Source: Bacteroidales bacterium
Lineage (GTDB): Bacteria; Bacteroidota; Bacteroidia; Bacteroidales; UBA932
DNA length: 64,000 nt
Direction: 5' to 3'
Assembly: GCA_017546605.1 (NCBI GenBank)
Contig: JAFYSH010000022.1
Coordinates: 1 to 64,000, forward strand
Part shown: in pieces, positions 42,186-51,575 of the stretch
How positions within the stretch are numbered: the first letter of the stretch is position 1
How the letters are laid out: every line of letters starts with the position of its first letter
The notes under the pieces: generated by a model
The model's input: the letters and a program-made list of their open reading frames with translations, nothing else
What the model was told of the DNA's origin: nothing
Databases searched by the model: none
Program-made: the position numbers and the translations under genes

Positions 42186-42662
42186 ATGAAAGTTACTTTT
42201 TTATTAGTCGGTGAAACGGAATTCCCTTTTGTAAAAGAAGGACTGGCCCTTTACGAGAAACGCTTGGGGCATTACATCGACTACAAACGGGTTGAACTTC
42301 CTATCCCCCGCAAGAAAGGAAACCAGTGGGATCCCGCCCTGGTCAAGGAAAAAGAAGGGGAACTCATCTTGAAACAAATCAGACCCACTGACGAGGTTAT
42401 TTTACTGGATGAGCACGGAGATATGTTCGGTTCCATCGATTGGGCCCGATTTTTGGAGCGAAAAATGAATGCCGGCACCCGACATCTGATTTTTGTAACA
42501 GGCGGGGCTTTCGGCTTTTCAGAAGCGGTTTATCAACGGGCCAATGGGAAATTGTCTCTTTCCAAGATGACCTTCTCCCACCAGATCATCCGTCTATTTT
42601 TTACAGAACAGCTGTATCGGGCATTCACCATCTTACGAGGCGAGCCCTATCACAACGAATAG
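42186..42662 (+). CDS. rlmH: 23S rRNA pseudouridine-1915 N3-methyltransferase
   Basis: RlmH is a SPOUT methyltransferase that modifies pseudouridine 1915 in 23S rRNA of the 70S ribosome. The 158-residue protein has the SAM-binding knot with LDEHGDMFGSIDWARFL and FVTGGAFGF (about 99-107), and the C-terminal LSLSKMTFSHQIIRLFFTEQ region. It ends RGEPYHNE, the typical tail. Length is normal. It is followed after 13 bases by the large kinase gene. Confidence 0.96.
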   Translation: MKVTFLLVGETEFPFVKEGLALYEKRLGHYIDYKRVELPIPRKKGNQWDPALVKEKEGELILKQIRPTDEVILLDEHGDMFGSIDWARFLERKMNAGTRHLIFVTGGAFGFSEAVYQRANGKLSLSKMTFSHQIIRLFFTEQLYRAFTILRGEPYHNE

Positions 42663-42675
42663 CAATTAATATCGC

Positions 42676-45600
42676 ATGAGGGATTTTGGGCATCGATTAC
42701 AACAATGGATTACCAGGAACCGGACCGGTTTCCTGCTGCTCCTTGCTGTCTTTACGTTTGCTTTCTCCTTTCTGCAAGACCCCGGACAACAGAGCATTGA
42801 ACGGGAGACCGAACGCCTGCAGCGCAAGATCACCGAACGGCAGTACCTGCTGGAAAGCTATGTCCGTCAAGCCCTCATCATTCCGGAAAACAACTGGATG
42901 AACATTGACCTGCCCGAAGACATGGTGCTCTACCGGTATGTCAATGACACCCTTCAAAGCTGGGTCAACCTCTTCCCGATTGGAAATGACGAGATTCGAA
43001 AACTGCCCTTAATGCACCGCATTCAGGATCAGAGCATCAACAGTTTTTATAACACACCTCTTGCCCACCTACCCAATCACGACCAATACTCCAACCTGGG
43101 CTCTGCTTGGTACATTACCCATATTTACCGCAGCGGAAAGGTAAAATTGGTAGCCGGACTTTTGATCCGGTCCGAATATGCCCCGGAAAATGCCTTGTTG
43201 CAGAACGAGACCAATCCTCGGCTGAAGCTGAATCGAAACTTTGTCCCGACCCCGCTTTCCGAGAACCCGAACCATTTGATTTACAGCAAAGAAGGCAATC
43301 CGTTGTTTTCCATCAGCAGTACCTCCCCTTTGTCTGAGGACCTTCCGTTTACATTTTTGCGATGGTTGTCGGTGTTGTTCTCCCTGGTGGCCCTGTTCTC
43401 CTACCTCAAACGCCATCGGACGCTGCTCAGCTGGGCAATAACAGCTGGTAGTTTGATCCTTGCCCGACTGACCGTTACGTTCCTATTGGGGGATATCCGC
43501 AGTGAAAACCCGTTGATTTCACCGTCCATCTACGCAGACTCCCAATTCTTCAACTCCCTGGCAAAACTACTGGCCAACCACATTTTTCTCTTCCTACAGA
43601 CATTGGCAGCCACCATTGCCAGCGAAGCCATTTATCATAGGATCCTAAAAATGAAAACATTCCAAAAACGATGTTTTCAAATTCTACTGATGCTATGGCC
43701 GCTCTTCTTGATCGGTTATATCCACAATACCTTGCATTCGGTCCTGATCAACTCCAACATCGTGTTGGAAATTTTCCGATTGGAAGAAATCAGCTGGTTC
43801 AGCATCTTGATCTACTTGATTTACTTCCTACTTTTCTGGGCCTTGTTGCTTTCCATCCGGCTGTCCATCGCCAGCTGGGGTGGCAACCGAAAATGCAAGA
43901 TTTATTCATTCAAATGGCTACTGACCTACTCGATTTCCATCTCCCTGTACCTGGTCATTGCCATCAGCTACTTCGGTTTCATCCGGGAAGAGGAACGATG
44001 CAAGATCTGGAGTTCAAAACTCTCCGTTGACCGCGATCTTACCTTGGAGCTCCAACTCAAGGAAATTGAAGATAAGATTGCCAGCGACCGCATCATCCAA
44101 GCCTTGATGCGCATGAATCGCGGATCCGAAATTATCCGGGACCGGATTGCCGAACAATACTTGTGGAACTTTCTGCAAACCTACGACATCAACGTATATG
44201 TCTGCGATGCCCGGGATGTGCTCAGCACCGACAGTTATGCCTATCCGGTAAACTGTTACCGGTACATGAATCGGGAAATCATTGAGCAATACGGGATTCC
44301 CCTCTCATCGGTCTCCTCGTTCTATTACATCAACGACTACCGGATCCGAGCATCGTATATCGGAGCTTTTCCGATGATTCTGAACGGCACACACCACTTC
44401 CTTTACCTGCAGATTTATTCAAAAATTTCTCCCAACGACAATGAAGTTGTCGGTTATCCCTCTCTGCTTTTGGACTCCAAAAAACTGGAAGGAAATTCAA
44501 TGCCAAGCTACTATTCGTTCGCCAAATACTACCAGAACCGGTTGATTTCCTACCGGGGCCGATACAATTACCCGATCTACCTGAATGTAGAGATTCCGAA
44601 CGGATACAGCAATGTGATGATCAACGGATACCAGCATTTTGTCAACAAAATTTCGGAAGACCGCATCATCATGATCAGCCGGGAGAGCCGGAATGTATTC
44701 TCCTACATCCTGTTCTTCTCTTATTTAGCCCTTATTTATTCTCTGCTATTCGGTTGCACCACGTACATTCTCCGACGCAAAGTACGACCCAGTCTGCAAC
44801 GCGCCAGAAAATCCCTGCGCCACAAGATTTCCTTCCTATTGACTACGGTATTGGTCTTTGCATTGATTTGCATGGGGGCCGGAAGTGTTGCGTTTGCTTT
44901 TAACCTGATGCAGGAAAACAACCGCATCCAGATGGAAGAAAAGATGGCCAGTGCGGTGAGCAGCCTGACCGACCGTTGCCGCTATGCCCAATCCCTTCAG
45001 GACCTCAACTCCCAAGAGCTCTATAATTCGATGGACCGGATCTCCAACAACACCCAGGTAGACATCAACCTGTACGATCCAAAGGGCAACTTGATCCGCT
45101 CTACCAAAAATGAAGTGTTTGACCGGCTACTGATCAGTTCCCGTCTGAATCCGGAAGCCTACGAATCCATCCAACTCCAAAATGAGAAATTGGTATTGCT
45201 CACAGAAAGCATTGCAAAACAAGACTATACATCGCTCTACGCGCCCATCTTCAACAACTCAGGAAAACTTCTTGCCATTGTAAACATCCCCTATTTTACC
45301 ACTTACACCGGCTTGGAAGGAAATTCCACCACCATCATTGCGGCCATCATCAACATTTACTTACTCCTGATTTTGACCGCCTTATTTGCCGGACGTATTG
45401 TCTCCAACTCCCTGACCCGCCCTTTGGTTGAACTCAGCAAGAAAATGGAGATGATTGACGTTACCCAAAAGACCGAACACATTGACTACCAAGGCCAGGA
45501 CGAAATCGGTATCGTAGTCAGCACCTACAACAAAATGGTGGATAACTTGGAGCTTAGTTCCAAACGGTTGGCCGAAAGTGAACGGGAGCAGGCGTGGCGG

Positions 45601-46272
45601 GAAATGGCGCGTCAGATCGCCCATGAAATCAAGAATCCACTGACCCCCATGCGTCTGAGCATCCAGCACCTACGCCGAATGCAACAACAAGGGGTTCCCG
45701 ACTGGGAACAGATATTTACAGCCGCATCTTCTTCCCTGCTGGAACAAATTGACATCTTGGCTGAAACAGCCGCTGAATTCTCCAACTTCTCCAAGTTCTA
45801 CAACGAGGAAATCACACTGGTAGAACTTTGCAGCCTATTGAAAGACCAGATTACATTGTTCAATACCCGGGACAACATCTCCATTTCCTTTACTTCCAAT
45901 GTTGAGGTTGCCTGTGTCATGGCCCGCAGAAGTCAGATTACCCGCGTGTTTGTCAATTTGATTTCCAACGCAATCCAAGCACTGGAAAGTGGAGATTTCC
46001 ATACCCAAGGAGAAATTGAAGTTTCCGTCACGGTGAACGACGAGACCTACTGCATTCAAATTGAAGACAACGGAGCTGGGGTCAGCGAAGAGAACCTGAA
46101 CAAGTTATTCAAGCCCAACTTTACCACTAAGACTGGCGGAACCGGTCTTGGGTTGGCTATCTGCAAAAACATCATTGAACAAACCAATGGCTTGATCCGA
46201 TACGAACGGTCAAAAAAATTGGGCGGAGCCAATTTCATCATGCTCCTGCCCAAATACAATTCCCTAAGCTAA
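42676..46272 (+). CDS. large membrane-bound sensor histidine kinase (NtrY-like)
   Basis: A 1198-residue sensor kinase with about ten hydrophobic segments, an extended extracytoplasmic domain (about 35-220), further periplasmic loops, and a HAMP-like region after about residue 900. The kinase core follows: phospho-acceptor H983 in AREMARQIAHEIKNPLTPMR (gapped by one residue in fact as WREMARQIAHEIKNPLTP), then N box NLISNAIQAL, G1 DNGAGV and G2 GGTGLGLAICKN. The signal it reads is unknown. An NtrC-type regulator is encoded convergently, five bases away, and is the likely partner. The unusually long membrane sensor part is notable. It starts 13 bases after rlmH. Confidence 0.93.
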   Translation: MRDFGHRLQQWITRNRTGFLLLLAVFTFAFSFLQDPGQQSIERETERLQRKITERQYLLESYVRQALIIPENNWMNIDLPEDMVLYRYVNDTLQSWVNLFPIGNDEIRKLPLMHRIQDQSINSFYNTPLAHLPNHDQYSNLGSAWYITHIYRSGKVKLVAGLLIRSEYAPENALLQNETNPRLKLNRNFVPTPLSENPNHLIYSKEGNPLFSISSTSPLSEDLPFTFLRWLSVLFSLVALFSYLKRHRTLLSWAITAGSLILARLTVTFLLGDIRSENPLISPSIYADSQFFNSLAKLLANHIFLFLQTLAATIASEAIYHRILKMKTFQKRCFQILLMLWPLFLIGYIHNTLHSVLINSNIVLEIFRLEEISWFSILIYLIYFLLFWALLLSIRLSIASWGGNRKCKIYSFKWLLTYSISISLYLVIAISYFGFIREEERCKIWSSKLSVDRDLTLELQLKEIEDKIASDRIIQALMRMNRGSEIIRDRIAEQYLWNFLQTYDINVYVCDARDVLSTDSYAYPVNCYRYMNREIIEQYGIPLSSVSSFYYINDYRIRASYIGAFPMILNGTHHFLYLQIYSKISPNDNEVVGYPSLLLDSKKLEGNSMPSYYSFAKYYQNRLISYRGRYNYPIYLNVEIPNGYSNVMINGYQHFVNKISEDRIIMISRESRNVFSYILFFSYLALIYSLLFGCTTYILRRKVRPSLQRARKSLRHKISFLLTTVLVFALICMGAGSVAFAFNLMQENNRIQMEEKMASAVSSLTDRCRYAQSLQDLNSQELYNSMDRISNNTQVDINLYDPKGNLIRSTKNEVFDRLLISSRLNPEAYESIQLQNEKLVLLTESIAKQDYTSLYAPIFNNSGKLLAIVNIPYFTTYTGLEGNSTTIIAAIINIYLLLILTALFAGRIVSNSLTRPLVELSKKMEMIDVTQKTEHIDYQGQDEIGIVVSTYNKMVDNLELSSKRLAESEREQAWREMARQIAHEIKNPLTPMRLSIQHLRRMQQQGVPDWEQIFTAASSSLLEQIDILAETAAEFSNFSKFYNEEITLVELCSLLKDQITLFNTRDNISISFTSNVEVACVMARRSQITRVFVNLISNAIQALESGDFHTQGEIEVSVTVNDETYCIQIEDNGAGVSEENLNKLFKPNFTTKTGGTGLGLAICKNIIEQTNGLIRYERSKKLGGANFIMLLPKYNSLS

Positions 46273-46273
46273 A

Positions 46274-46292
46274 CCGATCAGTTGCTGATCGG
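46274..46292. terminator. short hairpin at the convergent 3' ends of kinase and regulator genes
   Basis: A perfect 8-bp stem CCGATCAG (46274-46281) with CTGATCGG (46285-46292) and a 3-base loop. There is no T-run, so a strong intrinsic terminator is not shown. It overlaps the last codons of the regulator gene. Confidence 0.4.
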
Positions 46293-47441
46293 AGGGGCGT
46301 ATAGCAACACATCATCCAACGTAATGACCGGTCCGGACAGGATGAGCAAACGTTCCACCACGTTACGCAACTCCCGGATGTTACCTGTCCAGGGATGTGT
46401 TTTCAATTCCGCCAAGGCTGCCGCTTCAATGGTCTTTACCGGTTTGCCGGCTTCTTCTGAAATCTGCTGGATGAAGCGCTCCACCAGCAAAGGAATGTCG
46501 TCACGACGCTCCACCAAAGGCGGAACATGCATCACAATCACCGAAAGACGGTGGTACAAGTCTTCCCGGAAACGACCTTTTTCAATCTCTTCCCGCAGGT
46601 TCTTGTTGGTCGCAGCCACCACGCGAACGCGCACATTGATGTCTTTATCACTACCTACACGTGAGAGTTTATTTTCCTGCAATACACGCAATACCTTGGC
46701 CTGTGCAGCAAGACTCATATCGCCGATTTCATCCAGGAACAAGGTTCCTCCATCGGCTTGTTCAAACTTACCTTTGTGCTGCTTGACCGCCGAGGTAAAT
46801 GCCCCCTTTTCGTGACCGAACAATTCACTCTCAATCAACTCACTAGGAATGGCAGCACAGTTCACCTCCACAAAAGGCATGGATGAGCGTTCGCTCTTTT
46901 CGTGCAACCATCGTGCTACCAGTTCTTTTCCTGTTCCATTGGATCCGGTAATCAAGACCCGTGCGTCGGTCGGTGCTACCCGGTCGATCATTTCCTTAAT
47001 CCTCAAAATAGCGGGCGACTCACCCACAATCTCGGGAACTCCGGCAACTTTCTTTTTAAGAATCTTGGTTTCCTTAACCAGACGGCCCTTGTCGGTAGCA
47101 TTCTTCAGCGTAATGAGAATACGGTTCAAGTCCAAGGGCTTCTGAATAAAGTCATACGCACCTCGTTTGATGCAGTCCACCGCCGTGTCAATGGTACCGT
47201 GTCCCGAAATCATGATGACCGGCGATTCACAACCGGCTGCCATCATACGGGTCAATGCTTCCAGCCCATCCATGTTCGGCATCTTGATATCGCAAAAAAT
47301 GGCATCAAAATTTCCGGCGATCGCCTTCTCCGAACCAACCGCTCCATCTTCCGCCAAGGTGATGGTGTGTCCCTCAAACTCAAGGATTTCCTTCAGGGTA
47401 TTGCGGATACTCCGCTCGTCATCAATGATTAGAATATTCAT
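46278..47441 (-). CDS. NtrC-type AAA+ response regulator, GAFTSA variant and no HTH domain
   Basis: A 387-residue response regulator. The receiver domain (about 1-120) has D7/D8 and phospho-acceptor D51 (IFCDIKMPNMDG). The AAA+ domain (about 138-365) has Walker A GSNGTGK (166-172), Walker B TLFLDEIGD (233-241) and a sigma-54-contact loop reading GAFTSA (213-218) instead of GAFTGA. The protein ends at LLYAPPISN with no Fis-type DNA-binding domain. It may act from solution, through a partner, or not through sigma-54 at all. It lies six bases after the Ppx/GppA gene and faces the NtrY-like kinase gene. Confidence 0.93.
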   Translation of the reverse strand: MNILIIDDERSIRNTLKEILEFEGHTITLAEDGAVGSEKAIAGNFDAIFCDIKMPNMDGLEALTRMMAAGCESPVIMISGHGTIDTAVDCIKRGAYDFIQKPLDLNRILITLKNATDKGRLVKETKILKKKVAGVPEIVGESPAILRIKEMIDRVAPTDARVLITGSNGTGKELVARWLHEKSERSSMPFVEVNCAAIPSELIESELFGHEKGAFTSAVKQHKGKFEQADGGTLFLDEIGDMSLAAQAKVLRVLQENKLSRVGSDKDINVRVRVVAATNKNLREEIEKGRFREDLYHRLSVIVMHVPPLVERRDDIPLLVERFIQQISEEAGKPVKTIEAAALAELKTHPWTGNIRELRNVVERLLILSGPVITLDDVLLYAPPISN

Positions 47442-47447
47442 AATTTG

Positions 47448-48386
47448 TTAATACATTGCTTCTTCCAACAAACTTACCATAGCCCCTTCCTTCAAAGAGA
47501 AGGAGGACTGCTTAATCTGAATCCCGGCCGGCAACAGATCCAACACCAACTGCGTAAATACGGCAGCCAAGACAATAAAATCCACACGTACGGGTGTCAT
47601 GCAACGCAACTGCATCCGTTCTTCCCGCTTGGAACGGATCAAGTCCTGGAACATTTTCTCCAACGTCGGCCGATCCAATGTTACGGACGGAACAAACTCC
47701 GGATCACTGATCCGTTGATGGGTCGGATACAGCAAATCCCGAAATGTTTCAAACGAACCGGAGGATCCTACCAGGCATTGTGGCTGTTCTTGATCAATGA
47801 TCCGCTGCAAAGGTTGCAACACTTCCCGACAATAAGCCCGCATGGCTGCAATCGTCGCTGGCTGTATCGGATCCGATGGTTGAAACCGCTCCAAGATTCG
47901 CGCCATACCTAACGGAAAACTGCATTTCCAAGCAATTTTTTTATGTCGTAGCAATATGAACTCGCAACTTCCACCCCCGATATCCATCAGCAAGGCTGAA
48001 GAAGGCAGTTCGGGAACCGCTGCTAAAATTCCTTTCGCAATCAATTCCGCTTCCCGGTCTCCAGAAATGATCTCAATGGGGATGGAAAAATGTTGCCTAA
48101 GAATTTGCTGCAGCTGGGGACCATTGGCCGCTTCACGAAATGCGGAGGTAGCATACGCCCGGACACTCGCCAAATCTTCGTACGACTGAAGCCATTCGAA
48201 TATTTTTTCAAGAGCCGTATGGGCCGAGACAAATGCCGGCTCAGAAAGTTGCCCATGCACCAGACCACCATCGCCCAAACGTGCTGCAACCTTGTATTCG
48301 CCCTTCCAGCAGCAACCTGACGCTCCCTGCTCTGCTACCAAAGCAGCAAAGACATTGGTTCCCATATCAATGACAGCGTACTTCAT
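47448..48386 (-). CDS. Ppx/GppA family phosphatase
   Basis: The ATG at 48386 (MKYAVIDMGTNVFAALVAEQ) gives 312 residues; an upstream ATG at 48407 is less likely given the promoter box. The actin-like ATPase-fold motifs are present: IDMGTNVF at the start, ATSAFREAANG, SGDREAELIAKGI and LLMDIGGGSCEFIL. This short type lacks the C-terminal HD-like domain of E. coli Ppx. The family cuts inorganic polyphosphate or pppGpp; which one applies cannot be told. It is divergent from cmk and co-directional with the regulator gene. Confidence 0.92.
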   Translation of the reverse strand: MKYAVIDMGTNVFAALVAEQGASGCCWKGEYKVAARLGDGGLVHGQLSEPAFVSAHTALEKIFEWLQSYEDLASVRAYATSAFREAANGPQLQQILRQHFSIPIEIISGDREAELIAKGILAAVPELPSSALLMDIGGGSCEFILLRHKKIAWKCSFPLGMARILERFQPSDPIQPATIAAMRAYCREVLQPLQRIIDQEQPQCLVGSSGSFETFRDLLYPTHQRISDPEFVPSVTLDRPTLEKMFQDLIRSKREERMQLRCMTPVRVDFIVLAAVFTQLVLDLLPAGIQIKQSSFSLKEGAMVSLLEEAMY

Positions 48387-48404
48387 CTTATCACGATCTC
48401 TCCG

Positions 48405-48412
48405 CAAATATA
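48405..48412 (-). promoter_or_regulatory. possible promoter -7 box of the Ppx/GppA gene
   Basis: The minus strand reads TATATTTG (TAnnTTTG), 19 bases before the ATG at 48386. It stands back to back with the cmk box. No -33 box is clear. Confidence 0.45.
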
Positions 48413-48423
48413 GATATTTTTCT

Positions 48424-48431
48424 TACTTTTG
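48424..48431 (+). promoter_or_regulatory. possible promoter -7 box of cmk
   Basis: TACTTTTG (TAnnTTTG), 26 bases before the cmk ATG at 48458. No -33 TTTG is visible at the expected spacing. Confidence 0.45.
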
Positions 48432-48457
48432 CCCATTGAAGCATTACGAAAAGCCGC

Positions 48458-49162
48458 ATGAAGAAAATCATCATCGCCATTGACGGATATTCCTCAACAG
48501 GAAAGAGTTCCTTCGCTCGCAGGATCGCCACAGAGATGGAATACATCTACATCGATACCGGTGCACTGTATCGGGCCATTACCCTACAGTTGGCCAAGAC
48601 AGGCATTCTGACATCAGACAATCGGATTGATCGGGATGCAATGAAACAGGAGCTCCAACGCACAGAAATCCATTTCCAGTTCAATGAAGCCATCCAAAAG
48701 AGCGAGACTTTTTTGAATGGAGACAACGTGGAGGAACAAATTCGCAGCTTACAAATTGCCAACCAAGTGAGCTACGTAGCTGAAATTCCAGAGATCCGGG
48801 CCTATGTGGATCAAATTCTTCGCGACCTGGGCCGAGAACGGGGCGTGGTAATGGACGGACGGGACATTGGAACCGCAGTCTTTCCCGATGCTGAGCTTAA
48901 GATCTTCATGACCTCCGACCTGCACATCCGAGCTGAACGGCGTCTGAAAGACCTGCTACCCAACCAGCCTGATGCTACGCTGGAGTCGGTCCTCTCCAAC
49001 CTCCAGGAGCGAGACCGCATCGACTCCTCGCGAGAAACACACCCGTTGATGCAAGCCCCGGATGCCTTATTGTTGGACAACAGCCACTTGACCATGGACC
49101 AACAAATGGAATGGTTCCAGTCGATTCTCCCCAACTACTTGAACGATGATTGCAACCATTGA
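48458..49162 (+). CDS. cmk: cytidylate kinase
   Basis: Cmk phosphorylates CMP and dCMP. The 234-residue protein has the P-loop IDGYSSTGKSSFARRIA (about 8-24), the DTGALYRAIT motif and the VVMDGRDIGTAVFPDAELKI segment with catalytic Arg/Asp, all typical. Length is normal. Its end overlaps ispH by 17 bases, which indicates one transcript with ispH and efp. Confidence 0.96.
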   Translation: MKKIIIAIDGYSSTGKSSFARRIATEMEYIYIDTGALYRAITLQLAKTGILTSDNRIDRDAMKQELQRTEIHFQFNEAIQKSETFLNGDNVEEQIRSLQIANQVSYVAEIPEIRAYVDQILRDLGRERGVVMDGRDIGTAVFPDAELKIFMTSDLHIRAERRLKDLLPNQPDATLESVLSNLQERDRIDSSRETHPLMQAPDALLLDNSHLTMDQQMEWFQSILPNYLNDDCNH

Positions 49163-50060
49163 TGAAAATTCGGGCTACTGCTACGGCGTCGTACGAGCCG
49201 TTGAGCAAGCCGATAATTACTTGGAAAAACACACTTCGCTCTACTCGCTCGGTTCCATCGTCCACAACGGGACTGAAGTGGAGCGTCTCAACAGCAAAGG
49301 CCTAAAAGTCATCTCATACGACGAGATGAACAACTTGTCGGATGCAACGGTACTCATCCGCGCTCACGGAGAACCCCCGAGCACCTATCAGCTTGCACAG
49401 AAAAAGAATCTGCATTTGATTGACTGTACGTGCCCTGTAGTGCTGCAATTGCAAAAGAAGATCCGAACCACCTTTGCTGAAATTCAAGCCCAAAACGGCA
49501 CCCTCCTAATTTTTGGAAAGATTGGACACGCCGAAGTCAATGGTCTGGTAGGACAAACCAACGGCCAGGCCATCGTTTTGGAAAACATCAACGACCTGCA
49601 CCAATGGTTGATCCACTCCCATGAACGCCTCTGCAATCCGATTGCCGTCTTTTCCCAGACGACCAAAGATCCGATTGAGTACGAGGCTTTGGGGAAGGAA
49701 CTCCGCTCCGAGTTACTCCGTCTCACCGGCCAAGACCAACAGGTAGCCATCCACAATACCATTTGCCGTCAAGTTTCTTCCCGCCACCCCAACCTGCAAA
49801 AATTCGCGAGGGAACATGATGTCATCCTTTTTGTCAGTGGAAAGGAAAGCTCAAACGGCCACATTCTGTGTGAACTATGCAAGCGGATCAATCCTCGAAC
49901 TTACATGATTGAAAAGATGCAGGAAATTGACCCGAAATGGTTTCAACCCGAAGATACTGTGGGAATTTGCGGTGCGACTTCTACACCGAAATGGCAGTTG
50001 GAACAAGTTTTTTCGTATATTTGCAGCTCCGAATTTGATAATTTAGTTAAATTTAAATAA
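49146..50060 (+). CDS. ispH: 4-hydroxy-3-methylbut-2-enyl diphosphate reductase
   Basis: IspH makes IPP and DMAPP in the last step of the MEP pathway using a 4Fe-4S cluster. The 304-residue protein keeps the three cluster cysteines C12 (SGYCYGV), C96 (DCTCPVV) and C207 (NTICRQVS), and the substrate histidines H40 (VHNG) and H74 (AHGEPP). The [13 protein letters not shown] segment near the end is typical. Length is normal; there is no fused S1 domain. It starts inside cmk and is followed after 11 bases by efp. Confidence 0.96.
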   Translation: MIATIDENSGYCYGVVRAVEQADNYLEKHTSLYSLGSIVHNGTEVERLNSKGLKVISYDEMNNLSDATVLIRAHGEPPSTYQLAQKKNLHLIDCTCPVVLQLQKKIRTTFAEIQAQNGTLLIFGKIGHAEVNGLVGQTNGQAIVLENINDLHQWLIHSHERLCNPIAVFSQTTKDPIEYEALGKELRSELLRLTGQDQQVAIHNTICRQVSSRHPNLQKFAREHDVILFVSGKESSNGHILCELCKRINPRTYMIEKMQEIDPKWFQPEDTVGICGATSTPKWQLEQVFSYICSSEFDNLVKFK

Positions 50061-50071
50061 ATCAACACTTT

Positions 50072-50638
50072 ATGGCAACTACCGCAGATTTCAAAAATGG
50101 TTTTTACCTGAATTTCAATGGCAAACCCTGTTCAATCGTTTGGTTCCAACACGTAAAACCGGGTAAAGGTGCCGCTTTCGTAAAGACCAAACTTCGCAAC
50201 TTGGAAAATGGACGTATTTTGGAAAACACCTTCTCTGCCGGAGAAAAAGTAGAACAAATCAGCGTTGAAAGACGTCCCTACCAATACTTGTACAAAGACG
50301 ATATGGGCTTCAACTTCATGCATACCGAAACTTTCGAACAAATTTCTTTGGCTCCGGAAATGGTGGACAATGCAGATTTGATGAAAGAAGGCCAAACGGT
50401 AGAAATGATGTTCTTGGCGGACGAAGAACGCTGCTTGACCTGCGAACTTCCCACCTACGTTGAATTGGAAGTTACCTACACCGAACCGGCTGTTAAAGGT
50501 GATACTGCTTCTACCAACGCATTGAAAGCCGCTACCTTGGAAACCGGTGCTGAAATCATGGTTCCGTTGTTCATCAACCAAGGTGAAAAAATTCGCGTAA
50601 ACACCGAAGACCGCAGCTACGGTGAACGTGTAAAATAA
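50072..50638 (+). CDS. efp: translation elongation factor P
   Basis: EF-P relieves ribosome stalling at polyproline stretches. The 188-residue protein has the three beta-barrel layout, with the acceptor loop [17 protein letters not shown] and K32 at the tip, where the modified residue sits in other bacteria. The motif [21 protein letters not shown] (seen as [17 protein letters not shown]) and the SYGERVK end are typical. Codon choice is uniform, as for a highly expressed gene. It follows ispH by 11 bases. Confidence 0.97.
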   Translation: MATTADFKNGFYLNFNGKPCSIVWFQHVKPGKGAAFVKTKLRNLENGRILENTFSAGEKVEQISVERRPYQYLYKDDMGFNFMHTETFEQISLAPEMVDNADLMKEGQTVEMMFLADEERCLTCELPTYVELEVTYTEPAVKGDTASTNALKAATLETGAEIMVPLFINQGEKIRVNTEDRSYGERVK

Positions 50639-50666
50639 GTCGTACTTATTATTCAAACAAATATCC

Positions 50667-50695
50667 AATGGGCTGGTCATATTGGCCGGCCCATT
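50667..50695 (+). terminator. strong stem-loop after efp
   Basis: A 12-bp stem with three G-T pairs, AATGGGCTGGTC (50667-50678) with GGCCGGCCCATT (50684-50695), loop of five bases, 28 bases after the efp stop. There is no T-run, so it may protect the mRNA 3' end or act as a terminator with other signals. Confidence 0.5.
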
Positions 50696-50716
50696 TGGTC
50701 TATCAAATTACTTCGA

Positions 50717-51574
50717 ATGAAAAAATGGATCCTTTTGGTAATCGGTTGCTGTTTGCACCTTACCGCCCATGCTCAACTCAGTTCGTTCTTCGAAAAGAAA
50801 GGCAACATCCGTGACTTTCAATCCAAGACGACCAAAATTGTCTTACCGCAACCGGATTCCATGATTGACCTGTTGCTGCGTGATGCCATTGAAGCCAACT
50901 GGTACCTATCCCCCTATGAGTTCTGTTCATGGGAAGATTTTGAACGCTTGAAAACGGATTCCTCTTACTATTTTCTCATTCGAATCAATGGCCAGCACAA
51001 TTCCGAAAACGAGCCGGCAATGGAATTCCTGACCCTACTCAAAGGGGGAGCCGCTGCCGAAAAAGGAATGGATGCCATGCCGGAGGTGCTTACCCTTCCC
51101 CTACAATCCATCCAAGCGAATGATGGCCGTGTATTTCCCTTCCTGCCTGCATACATCCGTATTACCCAAGCTCACGTCTTGAAGGTAATCCGTGAAAACC
51201 GAAATCATTTTGCAGGCTTGGCGGATTATGCCAACGGCATTGACAACAATGACCAACTGACCATCTTCTTTGGCCAGGATGACTTTGCCTATGAGGTCTC
51301 GGATTCCACCCTGCAGGCCCAATTCAACGGACACGCACGATTGGCCACAACCCAAGAAATCGAAGCCGCTTTGGCCGCAGGCAATCCCAACACCTGCGTT
51401 TCCTTAGTCCTCTATCCGGAAGTCAACCAACGGGGTTCCTATTGTTACAAGCTCATCATCCGAGCAGACACCTACGATCTCCTTTTTTACCGGAAACATA
51501 AAATCAATTCTCGCAACGGCCTGGGATTTATCTCCGAAGATATCCGTCGCATGGCAGTTCCCTACTCCCACTAA
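50717..51574 (+). CDS. secreted protein of unknown function
   Basis: A 285-residue protein with a signal peptide (about 1-19, MKKWILLVIGCCLHLTAHA). The mature part is acidic, with segments LLLRDAIEANWYLSPYEFCSWEDFERLK, LTLPLQSIQANDGRVFPFLPAYIR and CYKLIIRADTYDLLFYRKHKI (each interrupted here to its key words). It has no lipobox and no membrane span. I recognise no domain; it resembles conserved Bacteroidales periplasmic hypotheticals. It ends one base before the M16 peptidase gene, so the two are probably co-translated. Confidence 0.8.
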   Translation: MKKWILLVIGCCLHLTAHAQLSSFFEKKGNIRDFQSKTTKIVLPQPDSMIDLLLRDAIEANWYLSPYEFCSWEDFERLKTDSSYYFLIRINGQHNSENEPAMEFLTLLKGGAAAEKGMDAMPEVLTLPLQSIQANDGRVFPFLPAYIRITQAHVLKVIRENRNHFAGLADYANGIDNNDQLTIFFGQDDFAYEVSDSTLQAQFNGHARLATTQEIEAALAAGNPNTCVSLVLYPEVNQRGSYCYKLIIRADTYDLLFYRKHKINSRNGLGFISEDIRRMAVPYSH

Positions 51575-51575
51575 G

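Noticed and set aside
43069..43416. 115-codon minus-strand frame inside the kinase gene
   Set aside because: Antisense to a kinase with clear domains; no independent support.
50667..50695. Riboswitch or other regulatory RNA in front of the secreted protein gene
   Set aside because: It is a single simple stem-loop with no further structure and is better explained as a 3' end element of efp.
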